Of a stretch of DNA of 64,000 bases, positions 20,912 to 32,665 are shown one piece after another. Positions within the stretch are counted from its first letter, which is position 1. Each line of letters opens with the position of its first letter. The notes under the pieces were generated by a model. That model did not search any database. It worked only from the letters and a program-made list of their open reading frames with translations, and was not told the DNA's origin. The translations under genes and the position numbers were made by a program. This DNA comes from Massariosphaeria phaeospora (lineage: Eukaryota > Ascomycota > Dothideomycetes > Pleosporales): the NCBI GenBank assembly GCA_011032825.1, contig JAADJZ010000017.1:124001-188000 (forward strand), written 5' to 3'.

Positions 20912-21814
20912 TAGTGCTCAGCACTACACATATTCTCCATCGATTCATCGATTCATCTATTCATCATCGCTTCCCTCTCTGGCTCTCAACATATTCGTTC
21001 ATCATTTGCGTGATCGGCGCCTGGCCGCTCCACTGCACTAGCTCCACCATCTTGTTGACTTGGCTCATGGTGATGGTGACGGAGCCTTGAGCAGACTGAT
21101 ATTGCTCGGCAGTCAGTTGTATCTGGCGGCGTTCAGGCCTTCGCGGTTCGGACGAGGGTTTGGGCTTGCCCTCAACAGGCGCGGTACCATTATCTGGAGC
21201 GTATCCACGTGCCAGTGCAGGCGTCTGCTCTTGGGCCTAAGATTCCTGCGGCTGTTGCCCGGGCCGCGGTGCTACAGGCAGTGACCCAGACGCCTGCATC
21301 GTCATCGTCTATCAAAAGAGACTGTGTGAGGACCGTTCGTGAAATGGATCAACTAGTAGATGAGAAAACGGGATCATTACCAAAGATAAGCTAATTTAGA
21401 TATAGTATAGAGAAGGGGAGAACTGCGACTCCGCCGCGAGACCATCGCTGAAACGATGACACTACTGCGCCATCCGGCCTCCGCCCCGAGAGAGAATGTT
21501 ATTGTGAAATGCGTTTGAACCGTAAAGGCCTCGCCGTGTTTGAGCTTGTGTCAGGATAATTACACCTAACAAGGAACTGGAGGCTACACCTATAAATATA
21601 TTGACATAAACAGCTTCGGTAAGTACGAGTGATTGGCACTAAAGGAATATGCATTAGCACAGCATACTTTGTGGGAGTGACTGGTTCTCAAGAGGTCTTT
21701 CAGATCTTGTTGGACCATACTGCTCCATCACATGCTCGAAAGGTGGCGACGTGCTCGTCCCGTGAGTCTTATGACGCTCGAGTCTCCATTACCTCTGAGA
21801 GTAGGGCCTCTCTC
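20912..21814. other. Region between transposon and prefoldin gene
   Basis: No firmly supported gene. It contains one possible terminal exon on the minus strand (20964-21236, listed separately). It also has an AT-richer stretch around 21380-21640. Confidence 0.45.
20964..21236 (-). CDS. Possible 3' exon of an unrecognised gene
   Basis: An open minus-strand frame of about 90 codons ends at TGA 20966-20964. It is hydrophilic, Pro/Glu/Gln-rich, with a protein-like end (ITMSQVNKMVELVQWSG, MMNEYVESQRGKR). The codon before the frame is TAG (21239-21237), which could serve as the splice acceptor of an intron. I could not place an upstream exon with confidence. It matches no family I know, and may be a gene remnant or chance. 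Confidence 0.22.
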   Translation of the reverse strand, partial: AQEQTPALARGYAPDNGTAPVEGKPKPSSEPRRPERRQIQLTAEQYQSAQGSVTITMSQVNKMVELVQWSGQAPITQMMNEYVESQRGKR

Positions 21815-22676
21815 TCATCCGTTGGGCGAGCTTCCTTTCTTGTCCTCTATTAAGTCGCCCGCCTCCCTATCCTTCCTTCGCTGCGCGACATCCCAATTGT
21901 ACACACGCGCGAATGCGACTTCTAATGTCTGCCAACTCATTAGCCATATACTTTAGAGCAATCGAGTCTTCCACGTACAGTGATTTGCTCTCGCAGAAAC
22001 TCCATATCCTCCTCGCAAAATTCCAGGCTTTGTTTCGCGGTAGAGAGCTTCGATTTCAGCAGATCTTCGGCTTCAGGGATTGGATATGCTAGCATGACGT
22101 TTGCCTAGAAAACACATCAGTCGAGGTCGTAGGTTGGCAGGACATAGAGACGTACTCCAAGCCACAGGTATACCTCCTCCGTGGGCGGGATTTCAGCTTT
22201 CGCGTAGAGCGTATCGTTCAATTCGAACGTGGTCTCGATTGGCTCTGCACCGGCCTGTCCCAACCTTAGCAACTACGCTGCATGCCAGCAATGTAGCAAT
22301 GCGCACCTTCCTCGATTGAAGAAATCTTACTGTTTCCAGCGTCTTCTGTATATCCGGAATTTTGTCTCTGAGCCCCGCAGCGCGTCGTTGTGTGTTGGCT
22401 TCCATGAATTGGTACTTTCTAAGCACGAGCTATGAGAAGAAGGATCGTTGGAGGGGTGAGGAGTGTTTGCGTACGATATCATCTCCTTGAAGCTATTGAT
22501 CGTGCCCTCCACTTCCGAACGGTCGGTCACGTAGTCTTCGACTCGGTCGACAAACGGCGCAACGGGGATGCCGCGCGGATTTGTGGGCGCATCTTTGCTA
22601 CAGCCAGGATGTTAGCGATCTTATTGTCCACAGCGGAATGCATGACTTACCCTCCGGCCTTAGCTACAGAAGCCAT
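21815..22676 (-). CDS. PAC10: Prefoldin subunit 3 (Pac10/VBP1)
   Basis: Alpha-type subunit of the hexameric cytosolic prefoldin, which captures nascent actin and tubulin and delivers them to the CCT chaperonin. Six exons: 22676-22651, 22597-22475, 22418-22307, 22254-22156, 22104-21979 and 21928-21815, giving 199 aa. Conserved stretches recovered over the junctions are NPRGIPVAPFVDRVEDY, SFKEMISKYQFME, KIPDIQKTLETVRFL, PIETTFELNDTLYAKA, PPTEEVYLWLGANVML and ARVYNWDVAQRR. Two coiled-coil helices flank the beta hairpins. Length is normal. In Elsinoe fawcettii a prefoldin subunit 3 gene (PRF1) is reported beside the PKS/regulator/reductase set, and the neighbourhood here is similar. A functional link to pigment is not implied. 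Confidence 0.93.
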
Positions 22677-23182
22677 GGTAAGCTTTGCTGATAGTCGTGG
22701 CTGTAGAAAAGTTATGTTATGCGAGGTTTGCAGTGTTTGTTTTAGCCTCGCACTTTCTCCACTGTGCCAAGGTGGAGCTCTTGGTCCGCTCCGCTCCGCC
22801 CACGGCTCGACCTCGGGAGTCTGCAAGAGTCATGATCTCATGACCAAAGATAGGCTGCTCTTCCACGGCCCTGTCGAGTTGCCCATCAAACATCCAACCT
22901 TAATCGAACGTTGCTCCTACCGCCAACGCAGCCTTAGCATCGCAGACGTCATCATATCAGGGTGCTCTGGTCAAGATTACCGTGACATTTGGTGGATGAT
23001 GAGTTGAGGCTCTAAGTATCTGGAACCGACACAGAAAGCCCAACACTCTAAGTTGACAGCAGCACGAGGCGTCGCTGTGGGCTGAGCTGAACAGGACAGT
23101 CAGCGCAACCCCACCCCTCCACACCGGAACCAGCGCCTGGCTGAGCGCGTTGTTGCTGATAAGAGGCTTGAATATGTCTGCC

Positions 23183-23362
23183 TCAACACGCGCCTGCAGA
23201 TACGATATCGTAGATGAAGCCCAACGGCGAATACTCCTCCGTATCTTCATCGACCTGGTCGTGCAGCTTGTACCGGATATAGATCGGCGCCTTGCGTTCT
23301 TCGACTCCAGCTTCAATAGCCAATCGACCCATCACCGCTTTCTTCAGCTTGCTTGGCCGCAT
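23183..23362 (-). CDS. Small unassigned ORF or gene remnant
   Basis: A 59-codon frame from ATG to TGA with protein-like composition (KKAVMGRLAIEAGVEER, YIRYKLHDQVDEDTEEY). It is charged and soluble, with no signal peptide. I do not recognise it. It could be the end of a lost gene or a chance frame. No neighbouring exon was found. Confidence 0.2.
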   Translation of the reverse strand: MRPSKLKKAVMGRLAIEAGVEERKAPIYIRYKLHDQVDEDTEEYSPLGFIYDIVSAGAC

Positions 23363-24198
23363 AGACGCATATCATGACACTTTCAATACTTATTCATATT
23401 CAGAAATGTGTATTATAACGAACAGCCACAGCCACGGTAGATACCTAAAGCTCGCTAGAGTTGGTTTCAGGTGATCGACACTTTTGCATCTCAGCGGCCG
23501 GCACGAGCGGACTCCACCTATACTCCGAACGACCAAGCTTAACAACACGCTTTGCCGATGAACAGTGCCAACATATATTTATGAAACCCGAATTCAACCA
23601 ACCGAGTCGTTGTTCGTCTCATACTCGTCGCTCCCAGCTGGAATTGGTCTCGAATAGTATTCGCGCGAGCGCTCAGCTCGACGCAGTGACAACCATTTCA
23701 GTATCCTGATGCTGCATTTGTACAGAATGCGTTGTTATGTACATTCATCATGCGTACATGTGCACAACTGTGTGACGGGGTACTGAGTGAGGCAGCATAA
23801 TGGACACGCATGTACCATGGAAGGTGGACTCCTCAACAGCTCCGGAAGTCGCGAACTCGAGTCCTTGTTCAGTGTACAAGATGCTTAATGGTGAACATGG
23901 GTAGATGTGGTAGCATATAGTGTTATCAAGGAATGTCATAGCAACCCAAGTCTGACGGCTCGCGAAAGCCTGGGTGTTGGCATGATCACGCAGGGACTGC
24001 ATGACTGTTGCATACCAGAGGTTGCATGTCCATATTCCCTTCTCACATAGAGCTGAAAAGTTCATACAGGAAAGAACATGGCGTCCTCAACTGTTTCAGC
24101 TGCTGTCTTGTTCTCGTGACAAACCCCGCCGTGAGGTTTTCGCGCAGAATACGAGGATATGATTGATGCAGCTAAAGCGAACAGAAACCTCTCCAACC

Positions 24199-24640
24199 CT
24201 ACCTCAACACGATGTGATGCTCAGCTAACTCCATTGCGTAGATTGCAACGCTCAGGCCACCGCCATCTTCGTCTTGCCTTGCACTGCTAGAAGCAGTCAG
24301 CGAGAAAACACCACTCTGGTTCGAAGTCGAGCTCAGCCTGATGTCAGAATCAGAGAGGATAGCATGATCTCGCTTCATGAGCACTGTTTGCGGAAAGGTG
24401 ATGGAACTCCGTCCGTCGTATCTTGTGGCTTTGGGAAGTGGGCTTGCAGGAAACTTCCGAACGAGCTGCGGGAAGAGGTGAGGAATCGAGATCGGGTTCA
24501 TGATCTGGCAATACGAGTTGTGCGTGCAGAAAACGTTGCCCGCACTCCACAGAGCCCTCGCTTTTGTGCATTCACGATCGCAGACGGACTTGAGCGAGCA
24601 GGCTGACCGATACGATATCTGTCAGCTCCTGGGCAGTGTC
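24199..24640 (-). CDS. Possible 3' part of an unrecognised gene
   Basis: A minus-strand frame open from about 24640 to the TAG at 24201-24199. It reads as Cys-containing protein (KSVCDRECTKARALWSAG, FCTHNSYCQIMNP, PKATRYDGRSSITFPQ, LSVAIYAMELAEHH). An acceptor-like CTGACAG precedes it. A further open minus frame at about 24690-24860 could be an upstream exon with one hydrophobic segment (SFVSGVAAMVCAASFYGW), but the junction is undecided. I recognise no family. It may be a remnant. Confidence 0.27.
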
Positions 24641-26055
24641 AGGACATTTGACATGATTACATGTGACCTCGAGTCGCTCCGTAACCGGGCTTGGGTGATG
24701 TTCACCGTACGCTCAACCCATCCATAAAAAGACGCCGCGCACACCATAGCCGCAACACCACTAACAAATGAAGTCGGTCGCCTCCCGAACCCAAAGAACC
24801 AGTTTCCATGATAACGGTAAAACCCAACACTATCCAATGAGAAATTCCCTCCCACGAATGCACGCTTCGCACCCCATCAAAGGGTAAGTATTGCGAAACA
24901 CTACGCCGGCCCGAACTATACTGGCCTGCGTAATAAGTGCAAGCATACCAGCAAGGTGAAGCGTGGAGTCCAGGTTGTGCCACTGCGCAACTCCCAAATT
25001 CCTTGCGTCTGCATCTGCATCTGCCTCTGCATATCGCCAGGCATCCCGTGTGCAAAGTCGCAGTGACACTCCCGTAGCCATGAGCGAGCAGTTACCCGGC
25101 CAGGGCATCCGTGGCAATTCATCTATATATTCGCGATATCCAATTTACCCCTCGTGTTCGCTCGCGCGGCCGGCGAAGGGGAACCGCCCGGGTTATATAT
25201 AATACCCGCTGGGACGGGGGACGTAGAGCATGGGTCGTGTGGGCCGTTAGCCAGCGCTGACCAATCTGCTCGATCCTACGCACTCTATGTACACTGTACA
25301 TTGCAGGCTCGCAGGGTCGGAAGGGCGCAGGTAGGGGACGGTGGGTATATATGTACTATGCAATAGCAATGCGTGTACCTGCAGTAGGGATCCGCCCTCG
25401 GGAAGGAAGGGTCCAGGCCAGGGTGTTCGCAGGCTCCCCGGCCCCGCACACTTTATGTATCTGCGTACTCAAGGTTCATGCGCGATCGTTCCCGTACGAA
25501 GGAACCCAGGATTTGCGAAGACAGGGGATGATATATGAAGCCGTGGGGGCAGTTGTGCGACTGCTGTTGCTGCATGTCAGCACATCTCCTCCTATATTGA
25601 GCTTGGAAACCAGACTTTTGCGACAAGGGTCTGGAAGGGGGACGTCGGTAGTCCGAGCCGGATGAGCCGAAGGTCACTTTGCGGTCGTGAGGGTTGTGCC
25701 CAAGGTGGGAGGAGAGGCAGTTCCAGAACAACTATCGCTGTTAGGTTATTTCACGAGCTGCCAGTGAGGAGACTCATTTGTTTTCAGCGTGAGCTGGGTG
25801 GTTCGTTTTATGTTATTCTATGTACGACATAGGCGATAGCGAGTAGTTAAGGAGAGATCGTTGTCAAAGGAGTGAAAGCTTCACAAGCCAATACAAACAT
25901 TGCGAAACGTGAAAAGTGTCCAACCGGCAACACCATACAACCAAGAACGTGGAAACATGCAGATAACCCCGTCATCAAACGCCCACCATCCGAAGTTCAA
26001 CCCTTGAACCAAGGAAAGGTATGCAGTCTATTAGAAACAATCCGAATCATACCCG

Positions 26056-29000
26056 TCATAGCTTGAGACCCTTCTGGATGAGCTTGCCGAGTGTGACACC
26101 CTGTGAACCATTAGTAATAAATTCGGCGACGTTTGGAGGTAGAGAAGCTTACATGTTCACCCTTCATCATGGTGAAGTGATTACCACCCATGACCGCATA
26201 CTCAAAATTCTCCTTTGGCAGCAGCTGCGCCCAGCCGTTGTCATCGAAGTCTGTGCGGTTGTTGAGGAGCCACCTCATAGGAGCCGGGTCCTCTCCCTCG
26301 CCGGGGGGAGGGCGAGGGTCGTCGGGGTTGGGACACACGCCGTCAGTGCACCAGATGGCAACGACCGGCGGAGCCCTTTTCGGGTCCATAGGGACCGGAT
26401 CGTAATCCTTCAAATTCTGGATAGCGGAGGCAAAGTGAGGTAGAAGCCACCCGGGGGTGCCACCAGCCTTGCCAGTGCCGAGGAGACCTATTTGGTCGAA
26501 GAAGATGTGGAGGCGGGCGGGTAGAGGGTCCAGAGCCACGGGGCATGGTGCATCGATCAGGACAAGGCTTTCGACTGTCTCGCCGCTGTTGACAAGCTGC
26601 TGGGTAACTTCATATGCCATGACACCACCAGCAGACCATCCGCCAACCAGGTAAGGGCCTTTTGGCTGTCGACGCTTGATTTCTTGGAGGTAAAGCAACG
26701 AAACACCTTCCACTCCGCAGGTCCACTTCTCTGGCGCCTTCATAAAGGGACAGTTCAAGCCGTATACCGCAAGGTCTGGGGAGATGTTGGGGATGGAGAT
26801 ATACGAGGTCGCGCTGCCCGATCCATCCGGTACAAGGAAGAACTTTTTCGTGGCAACCTTCGCATTGCCTTGAAGAAGGACAGATGTTGCAGGAGGAAAC
26901 AGAGACACATCCATAGCTTTCTCAAGCTTCTTGTTCACCTCGGAAAGTTGTGGAGGCTTAGGCACTTTGGCAGGCACCTTAGCTACCTTGGTCGAGATCT
27001 GTGTCTTTTGCACTGCCTTGGGTCGCATGCCCAGCTCATTCTCAATGTCTTCAATGGTAACATTGGTCGTGAGAAAGGTGGACGGAAGGTCGATACCAGT
27101 TGCTTCGCGTAGAGCACCTAATATGGTCAAGCTCATGAGCGAATCCATACCCATCTCAGACAAATCAAGTTTGTCGGTGATTTCGGAGACATCAACCCCC
27201 ATTTCCTCAGCCACAATCTTGCGAGCAAGGCTAGCCTCTCCTGTGGCAACGTCACGGGACTCGGAGATCTTGACATCGGGAGTATCCTTGCCAGAGACGC
27301 TGGGAGCGGAACTTGGTGGCGTGCTGTTGGCAGCCGGCTCATAGGGTGTAGACGGATCGGATGGTTCCTCAGTCATGTCGGACGCGTCATCGTCCTCGAC
27401 GAGTGGGGCCCCGCCGTCGTATTGAGAGAAGAATTTCCTCATCTCGCCGACAGTCGGGAAATCCGTGAAAAGGGTCGAGCTAATCTCCAAGTCGAGGTCC
27501 TCACGGAACTTGGCCGAGATGGTGAGGGACATGAGGGAATCGACGCCAAGGTTCTCGAATGCGGCCTCGTCGACGAGCTCTGAAGCATCAACATCAGTCT
27601 CTTCAGCAATGATCTTCATGACACGGGAAGTCATGGAGGTGCTTGATTGCTTCGGAGCACGGATAGCTGACTTGACAGGCTTGGATACCTTAGCAACCTG
27701 TTTTGTAGCCTTCGCTGATGCGATCTGAACCTTAGCGGGGGCGGGGGCAGAAGCCTTCACGGGAGCGGCTTTGCCAGCAGAAGCCTTGGCAGCCCCTCCA
27801 GCCGGCGGCATCATAATGTTGAGAGCTCGGCGCGGGATGTTTTGGAATTTGAGACCATAGACCATACCGATCACCTCCTCGCCTTCCATGATGTATACGT
27901 CGCCGACGGAGATGTTGCCGGGAGCAGGCTGCATCCTCACGTAGGACCGGTACTTCTTCTCAGGGGAAAGCTGCTTGGAGATCTTGATGGAGCCCCATCC
28001 GTGGGAGATGTAGACCGAATTTTCAGAGTCCAGGTGATCTGACGCATTCACGATGAAGCCAGAAAGATGGGCCAAGCTGTCGATCCAGTACGGTGAGCAG
28101 AAGAAATCTCCATCCGCCTCGGTGGTCTGAAACTTAACGGATGCAGTAGCTTCCGTCTGCTTGCCGTCCAAGATGACCTCTTCCATACCGCGATAGTTAT
28201 CCGCATAGGTGACGAGAGCCTTGAAAAGCTTGTAGGCCATGCCGCGAAGGACCTTGTGAGCGTCGCCGGTTTCGAGCTTCTTTTTGAGGACATCGACCTG
28301 AGTCTGCACCATGTACTGGATGCGTGCCCAATCTTCCTTCCAAGTATTAACGTCCTCATACTTCACGGTTCCAGTGGCATGCTGTGCCAGAATCTTGGAA
28401 CCATCGGCAGTGACAGTGCGATAGATCAAGCTGACTTGGTTCCTTTCAAGATCAGCGGTCGCCTCGATCTGTAAGTGTTGACCTGCAGCTGGGGCAGGAT
28501 ACTGCGGGATCAAAGGCTTGTTGACCTCCATAGCACAGACGTTCAGGCCGGGAGTCGCCATATTGGGGCGGAGCTGCTTGTAGAGATAGTCGGCGACAGT
28601 CATAGCCTGATCCGCGTACAGCGAGGATGGCGTAAGAGGAGTGCCGTTTACCTGATGGCCGGCGATAGTTGCCTTGAGCTTGGGATCTGACAGATCAGAC
28701 TGGACCACGATGGTTCCTGAGTTGGCTTGCAGCTCCTCACGAACGAGTTTGTGACAGGAAGTGGTCGAGAGCTTGGACTGAATCTCGACAGGAGCCTCAA
28801 TGACTTTGGGCTCAGGTGCAACACGAGCCTCACCTTTAGTGAGAGTCCAATTGTTGTGGTAGTCGAGCCAGTACTTCTTGTCGTCGAACGAATATGTGGG
28901 CAGTGCAAGAAGCTCATGTGCACTCTGGTATTGTCTATGATACTCGTTGAAATCGAATGCGACGCCAGCCAAAAAGAGGGTCGAAATGCTAGTGGCGAGG

Positions 29001-32000
29001 GTCTTCCAGGGATCCTCATTGCGACGAAGGGATCCGGCTGTGCACGGTGCTCCACCGAGAGAGGATTTGACCATGCCAGAGCACACTGGGTGAGCGCCAA
29101 TCTCGAGCCAAGCGGTCTTCTCATCAAACACCTTTTCCTCTTTGCCAGTATCAAGGGCGCTCCAGAAGTTGACGGTATCGCGAGCGTGACGGGCAAGGTA
29201 CTCCGCACCAATGATACCGGCTTCACGAATGACTTCACCGGTGAGTGGAGACAGCACCGGAACCTCGGGCTTGTTGAACACAACGGACTCAGCCTTGCTC
29301 TTGAACTTCTCTAGGATGGGCTCGACCTGGGCTGAGTGGAAAGCAAATGGAACATTCAGCTTTGTGGCCTTGAACCCCTTGGCAGCGAGAAGTTCGCTAG
29401 TGGACTCGATGATTGCCACAGCTCCGCAGAGAACGGTCTCTTCCGGGCCATTCATGCAGGCGATCTCGGTCATGTTTTTACCAAGTGCCATCTTGATAGC
29501 GTCCACGCTGCCCTTAACTGCAAGCATGCCATGCGTGTTCGCAGTGCACTCTTGCTCGAGTAGCTGAGCGCGGTGACCAACAAGAAGGACCATGTCGTTG
29601 GCGGATAGGACACCAGCAACATGAAGAGCAGCATACTCGCCGAGGCTGTGGCCAATGACAGCAGTGGGTTTGAGTCCCCAAGATAGCCACATGCGGGCAA
29701 GTGCAACTTGGATGCAAGCCATTCCAAGCTGAACGACCACAGGAGAAAGTGTTGCAACATCGGTACCGTCCAGAAGGGGGATGATAGACGGAAGATCGTG
29801 CATGCGTGCGAGATTATCCAACTGCTGGATATCGGTCTTGAAGCTGAGCAGCTCTTCGTACAATTTCTTTCCAAGTCCGGTATATTGAGACCCCTGACCG
29901 GTGAAAGTGAAAGCAGTCTTGGTGGGGACCATGGCGATTGGACTGTAGCTATCCTTAAGTTGAGTCTCCAATGCACCCTTCACTTTGGTAATATCGGAAA
30001 CGCAAATAGCCACGCGGTAGTTGTGTTGGATACGACGCGCAGTGGTCGTATATGCTAAGCTGGGGAGAGTGGTCTCTGGGTTGTCGTCAAGATACTGAAT
30101 GAGATTGCTGATGTTTCTCTTCAAAGAAGCGATGGAACGGGCAGTCACTGTGACGGTGTGCATGCTTCTGGGATCCAGATTGGCAGGTGCCTCGCGAAGG
30201 GGACCATCTTCAAGAAGGAGGGCGGTGTTTCCACCAGCAGCAGAGAAGTTATTCAAGAAAAGCTTACGCTTTTCAGCACCCTTGCGAGGCCATGCAACTT
30301 GCTTCTGCTCAATGTGAACATTGCGCTGGAGAAGATCCTTGGGAAAGGTCTTGTTGATGACTCCTTTAATACCAACGTTGGCGGGAATAGCATCCTTTTT
30401 CATCATCATCAAGACTTTAACGAGCGAGTTGATACCAGACGCAGCTTCACCGTGGCCAATGTTAGCTTTGATGGCGCCGAGATGGAGAGTCTCTTCGGGC
30501 TTGCGTTGGCGGTGGCGCGGAGCGAAGGCGTTCGTGACAGAAGTCATCTCGATTCCATCGCCAGCCTGAGTACCCGTACCGTGCATCTCAACATAGCTGA
30601 TCTCATGTGCATCAACACCAGCATTGGCAAGAACCTTCTTGTATAAGAATTCCTGGGCGCCGGCGTGAGGGTGCGTGATGGAAACAGCTTCAGCGCTGTG
30701 ATTGGTCGCCGCACCGAGAATACAGCCAAGAATGTTGTCGTTGTCCGCAATAGCGTCCTCGTAACGCTTCAGTATGACAGTGCCACATCCATCACCACGG
30801 CAATAGCCGTCGGCGTCGTTGTCATATGTCTTGCAGCCGCCAGTCTTCGAGAGGAACTGACCTTTGCTAAGACCTGAGAAAATGTCCGGATTCGTCAGAA
30901 CGTTCAGCCCACCAGCACAAGCAGTATCGCAATCTCCAGCCCATAGAGAGGTGCATGCCAACTGAATGGCAGCGAGAGAAGATGAGCAGGCGGTGTCGAT
31001 GCTGTAAGAGGGTCCCGAGAATTTGAAGTAGTAGTTAATTCTACCCGGTGCAAATGCTCGTACGCCACCGGTGATGAAGTATGTGTCGACATTCTCCGCA
31101 GCATTGATTTCACGCCAATCGTCGGATGTCTGACCATAGAAGGTCCCAATACGATGGAGCTTGGTAGACGGTGTGCGGTTGGGCACATAACCAGACATCT
31201 CCAAAGCCTCATAAGCGGTAGTAAGCGCTAGACGACCCATGGGATCCGTTTGGGCAGCTTCACGAGGGGACATGTTGAAGAACCGGGGATCGAAGAACCC
31301 TGGATTGTCGATAAAGCAACCATAAGGGGTATGGCTTTTATTCTTTCCTTTTCCAGTAGGATCGCAGTGGGCCTTTGCATCGAATCGATCGGATGGTACC
31401 TCACGATGGACATCAAGACCTTTCTCGAGGAGCTCCCAGAGAGCCTCGTGGCTGGCTGCACTCGGGAAACGACCGGACATACCGACAATGGCAATCTTGT
31501 CGCTCTGGGTGTGGCCTTGGCCGCTCTCATCTGGCTTTGGTGTCCAAAATGTGTGATCCCGCACAGCTACCGAGGACTGACCTCCGGCCTTCAAAGCGGA
31601 CGCAAGACTGTTGGCGACGTTGGTGACGCCAATGGCAGTCACTGAACACTCGGTGTTGCTGAAAGCCGTGATCTCATTCACAGTTTCCTCGAGAAGGCTA
31701 TCCCAGCGCACGGGCTCGAGCAGGATCTCGCTTAGAGCAGCCTTGACCAGTTCGAGGGTGTTGGTGGCAGTGTGGCATTTCCCAGTAGAGGCAGAATGAA
31801 CCATAGCTAGTGGCCGGGACTTCTGCAGGAGCGCGGCGGTGTCGGTACCCAGGATGCGCTCGATGTCGAACTGTGTGTAAAGGTGGGGTGCGTGATACGG
31901 CGCATATACAGGGATGGGGATGCGGGTGTTGTTCTTGAACGCATCTGTCTCCTGGAATAGTCGCTTCGTTGTGGACGGCGGACCGCTGACGGTAATGGCC

Positions 32001-32665
32001 ATCGTGCTAACGGCGCTGACGTAAGCCTGCGCGGAAGCCGAGATCCTGCACTCGTCGTGGAACTCGGCGATAGCGCTCTTTCCAGCATTCTCGGAGAGGC
32101 CGCCGACAATGGTAGACCAGGACTCTCTCACGTTCGTCCCCTGCTCGAGCGCATCTGTGGCCGCTCCGACACAAGTTCCTATCCGGAACGCAATTCGGAC
32201 GCCCTCAATGGCAAGCGGTAAAAGCTCGTCCAAGGTCCTCGCGGAGGAGACGACACAGGCGGCAACCAAGCCCGTGCATAGGCCTAGCACTCTGGTATTG
32301 GCCAGGTTTGGCATCTGCGTTGGATTGTCCCCATAATACCTATCAGGTTAGCACGGCCTCAAGCACTGGGAAAGCAGCAGAACTTACCCGATGTAGTGCC
32401 CCAACTGTGCTATCGCGACCAAGGAACTCTCAATCTGGGCATTTTTCACACCCTTAGCAAAGTATGCTTCCACAAGATCCGTGATCTTCAGGAAGTCCGG
32501 TATCTGGTCGCGCTGCGTCCGCGGCAGCTGCTGCACTTCTTCACGCAGAACAACACTCGTCCGTTCTAGGAACGCAGACAGAGGTGCATTATTTTTCCAG
32601 ATGCAGACCTTCCGCAATAGCCGGAACTGGTCGGCAGTCTGGTCGCCGAAGACGAAGGTATTCAT
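26056..32665 (-). CDS. PKS1: Non-reducing polyketide synthase, DHN-melanin type
   Basis: Cytosolic iterative type I PKS that builds an aromatic naphthol, most likely 1,3,6,8-tetrahydroxynaphthalene, from malonyl-CoA. Exons 32665-32388, 32339-26153 and 26100-26056 give 2169 aa. In order: SAT (start MNTFVFGDQT; active-site GLCTG near 114); KS with DTACSSS near 545; AT with GHSLGEY near 990; product-template domain with its catalytic His in AGHQVNG near 1322 and Asp in PYWIDSLAH; two ACPs with GVDSL near 1693 and GMDSL near 1825; and a TE/Claisen cyclase with GWSAGG near 1996. All catalytic residues are present. The last 45-base exon encodes VTLGKLIQKGLKL. CMR1- and BRN1-type genes lie on the far side of a 13-kb gap. 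Elsinoe homologues have been discussed both as melanin and as elsinochrome synthases, so the exact product is inferred. Confidence 0.93.

Larger units (their letters stand above)
22677..26055. other. Intergenic region PAC10-PKS
   Basis: 3.4 kb without a secure gene. Two weak minus-strand coding candidates (23183-23362 and 24199-24640) are listed separately. Around 25000-25540 the sequence has low-complexity GCATCTGCATCTGC words and a TTATATATAATA box. This looks like decayed or regulatory DNA downstream of the PKS. Confidence 0.45.

Noticed and set aside
26111..26152. PKS reading straight on past the TE domain
   Set aside because: The extension is intron sequence. A GTAAGC donor and CAG acceptor lead to a final 45-base exon that ends the protein naturally.
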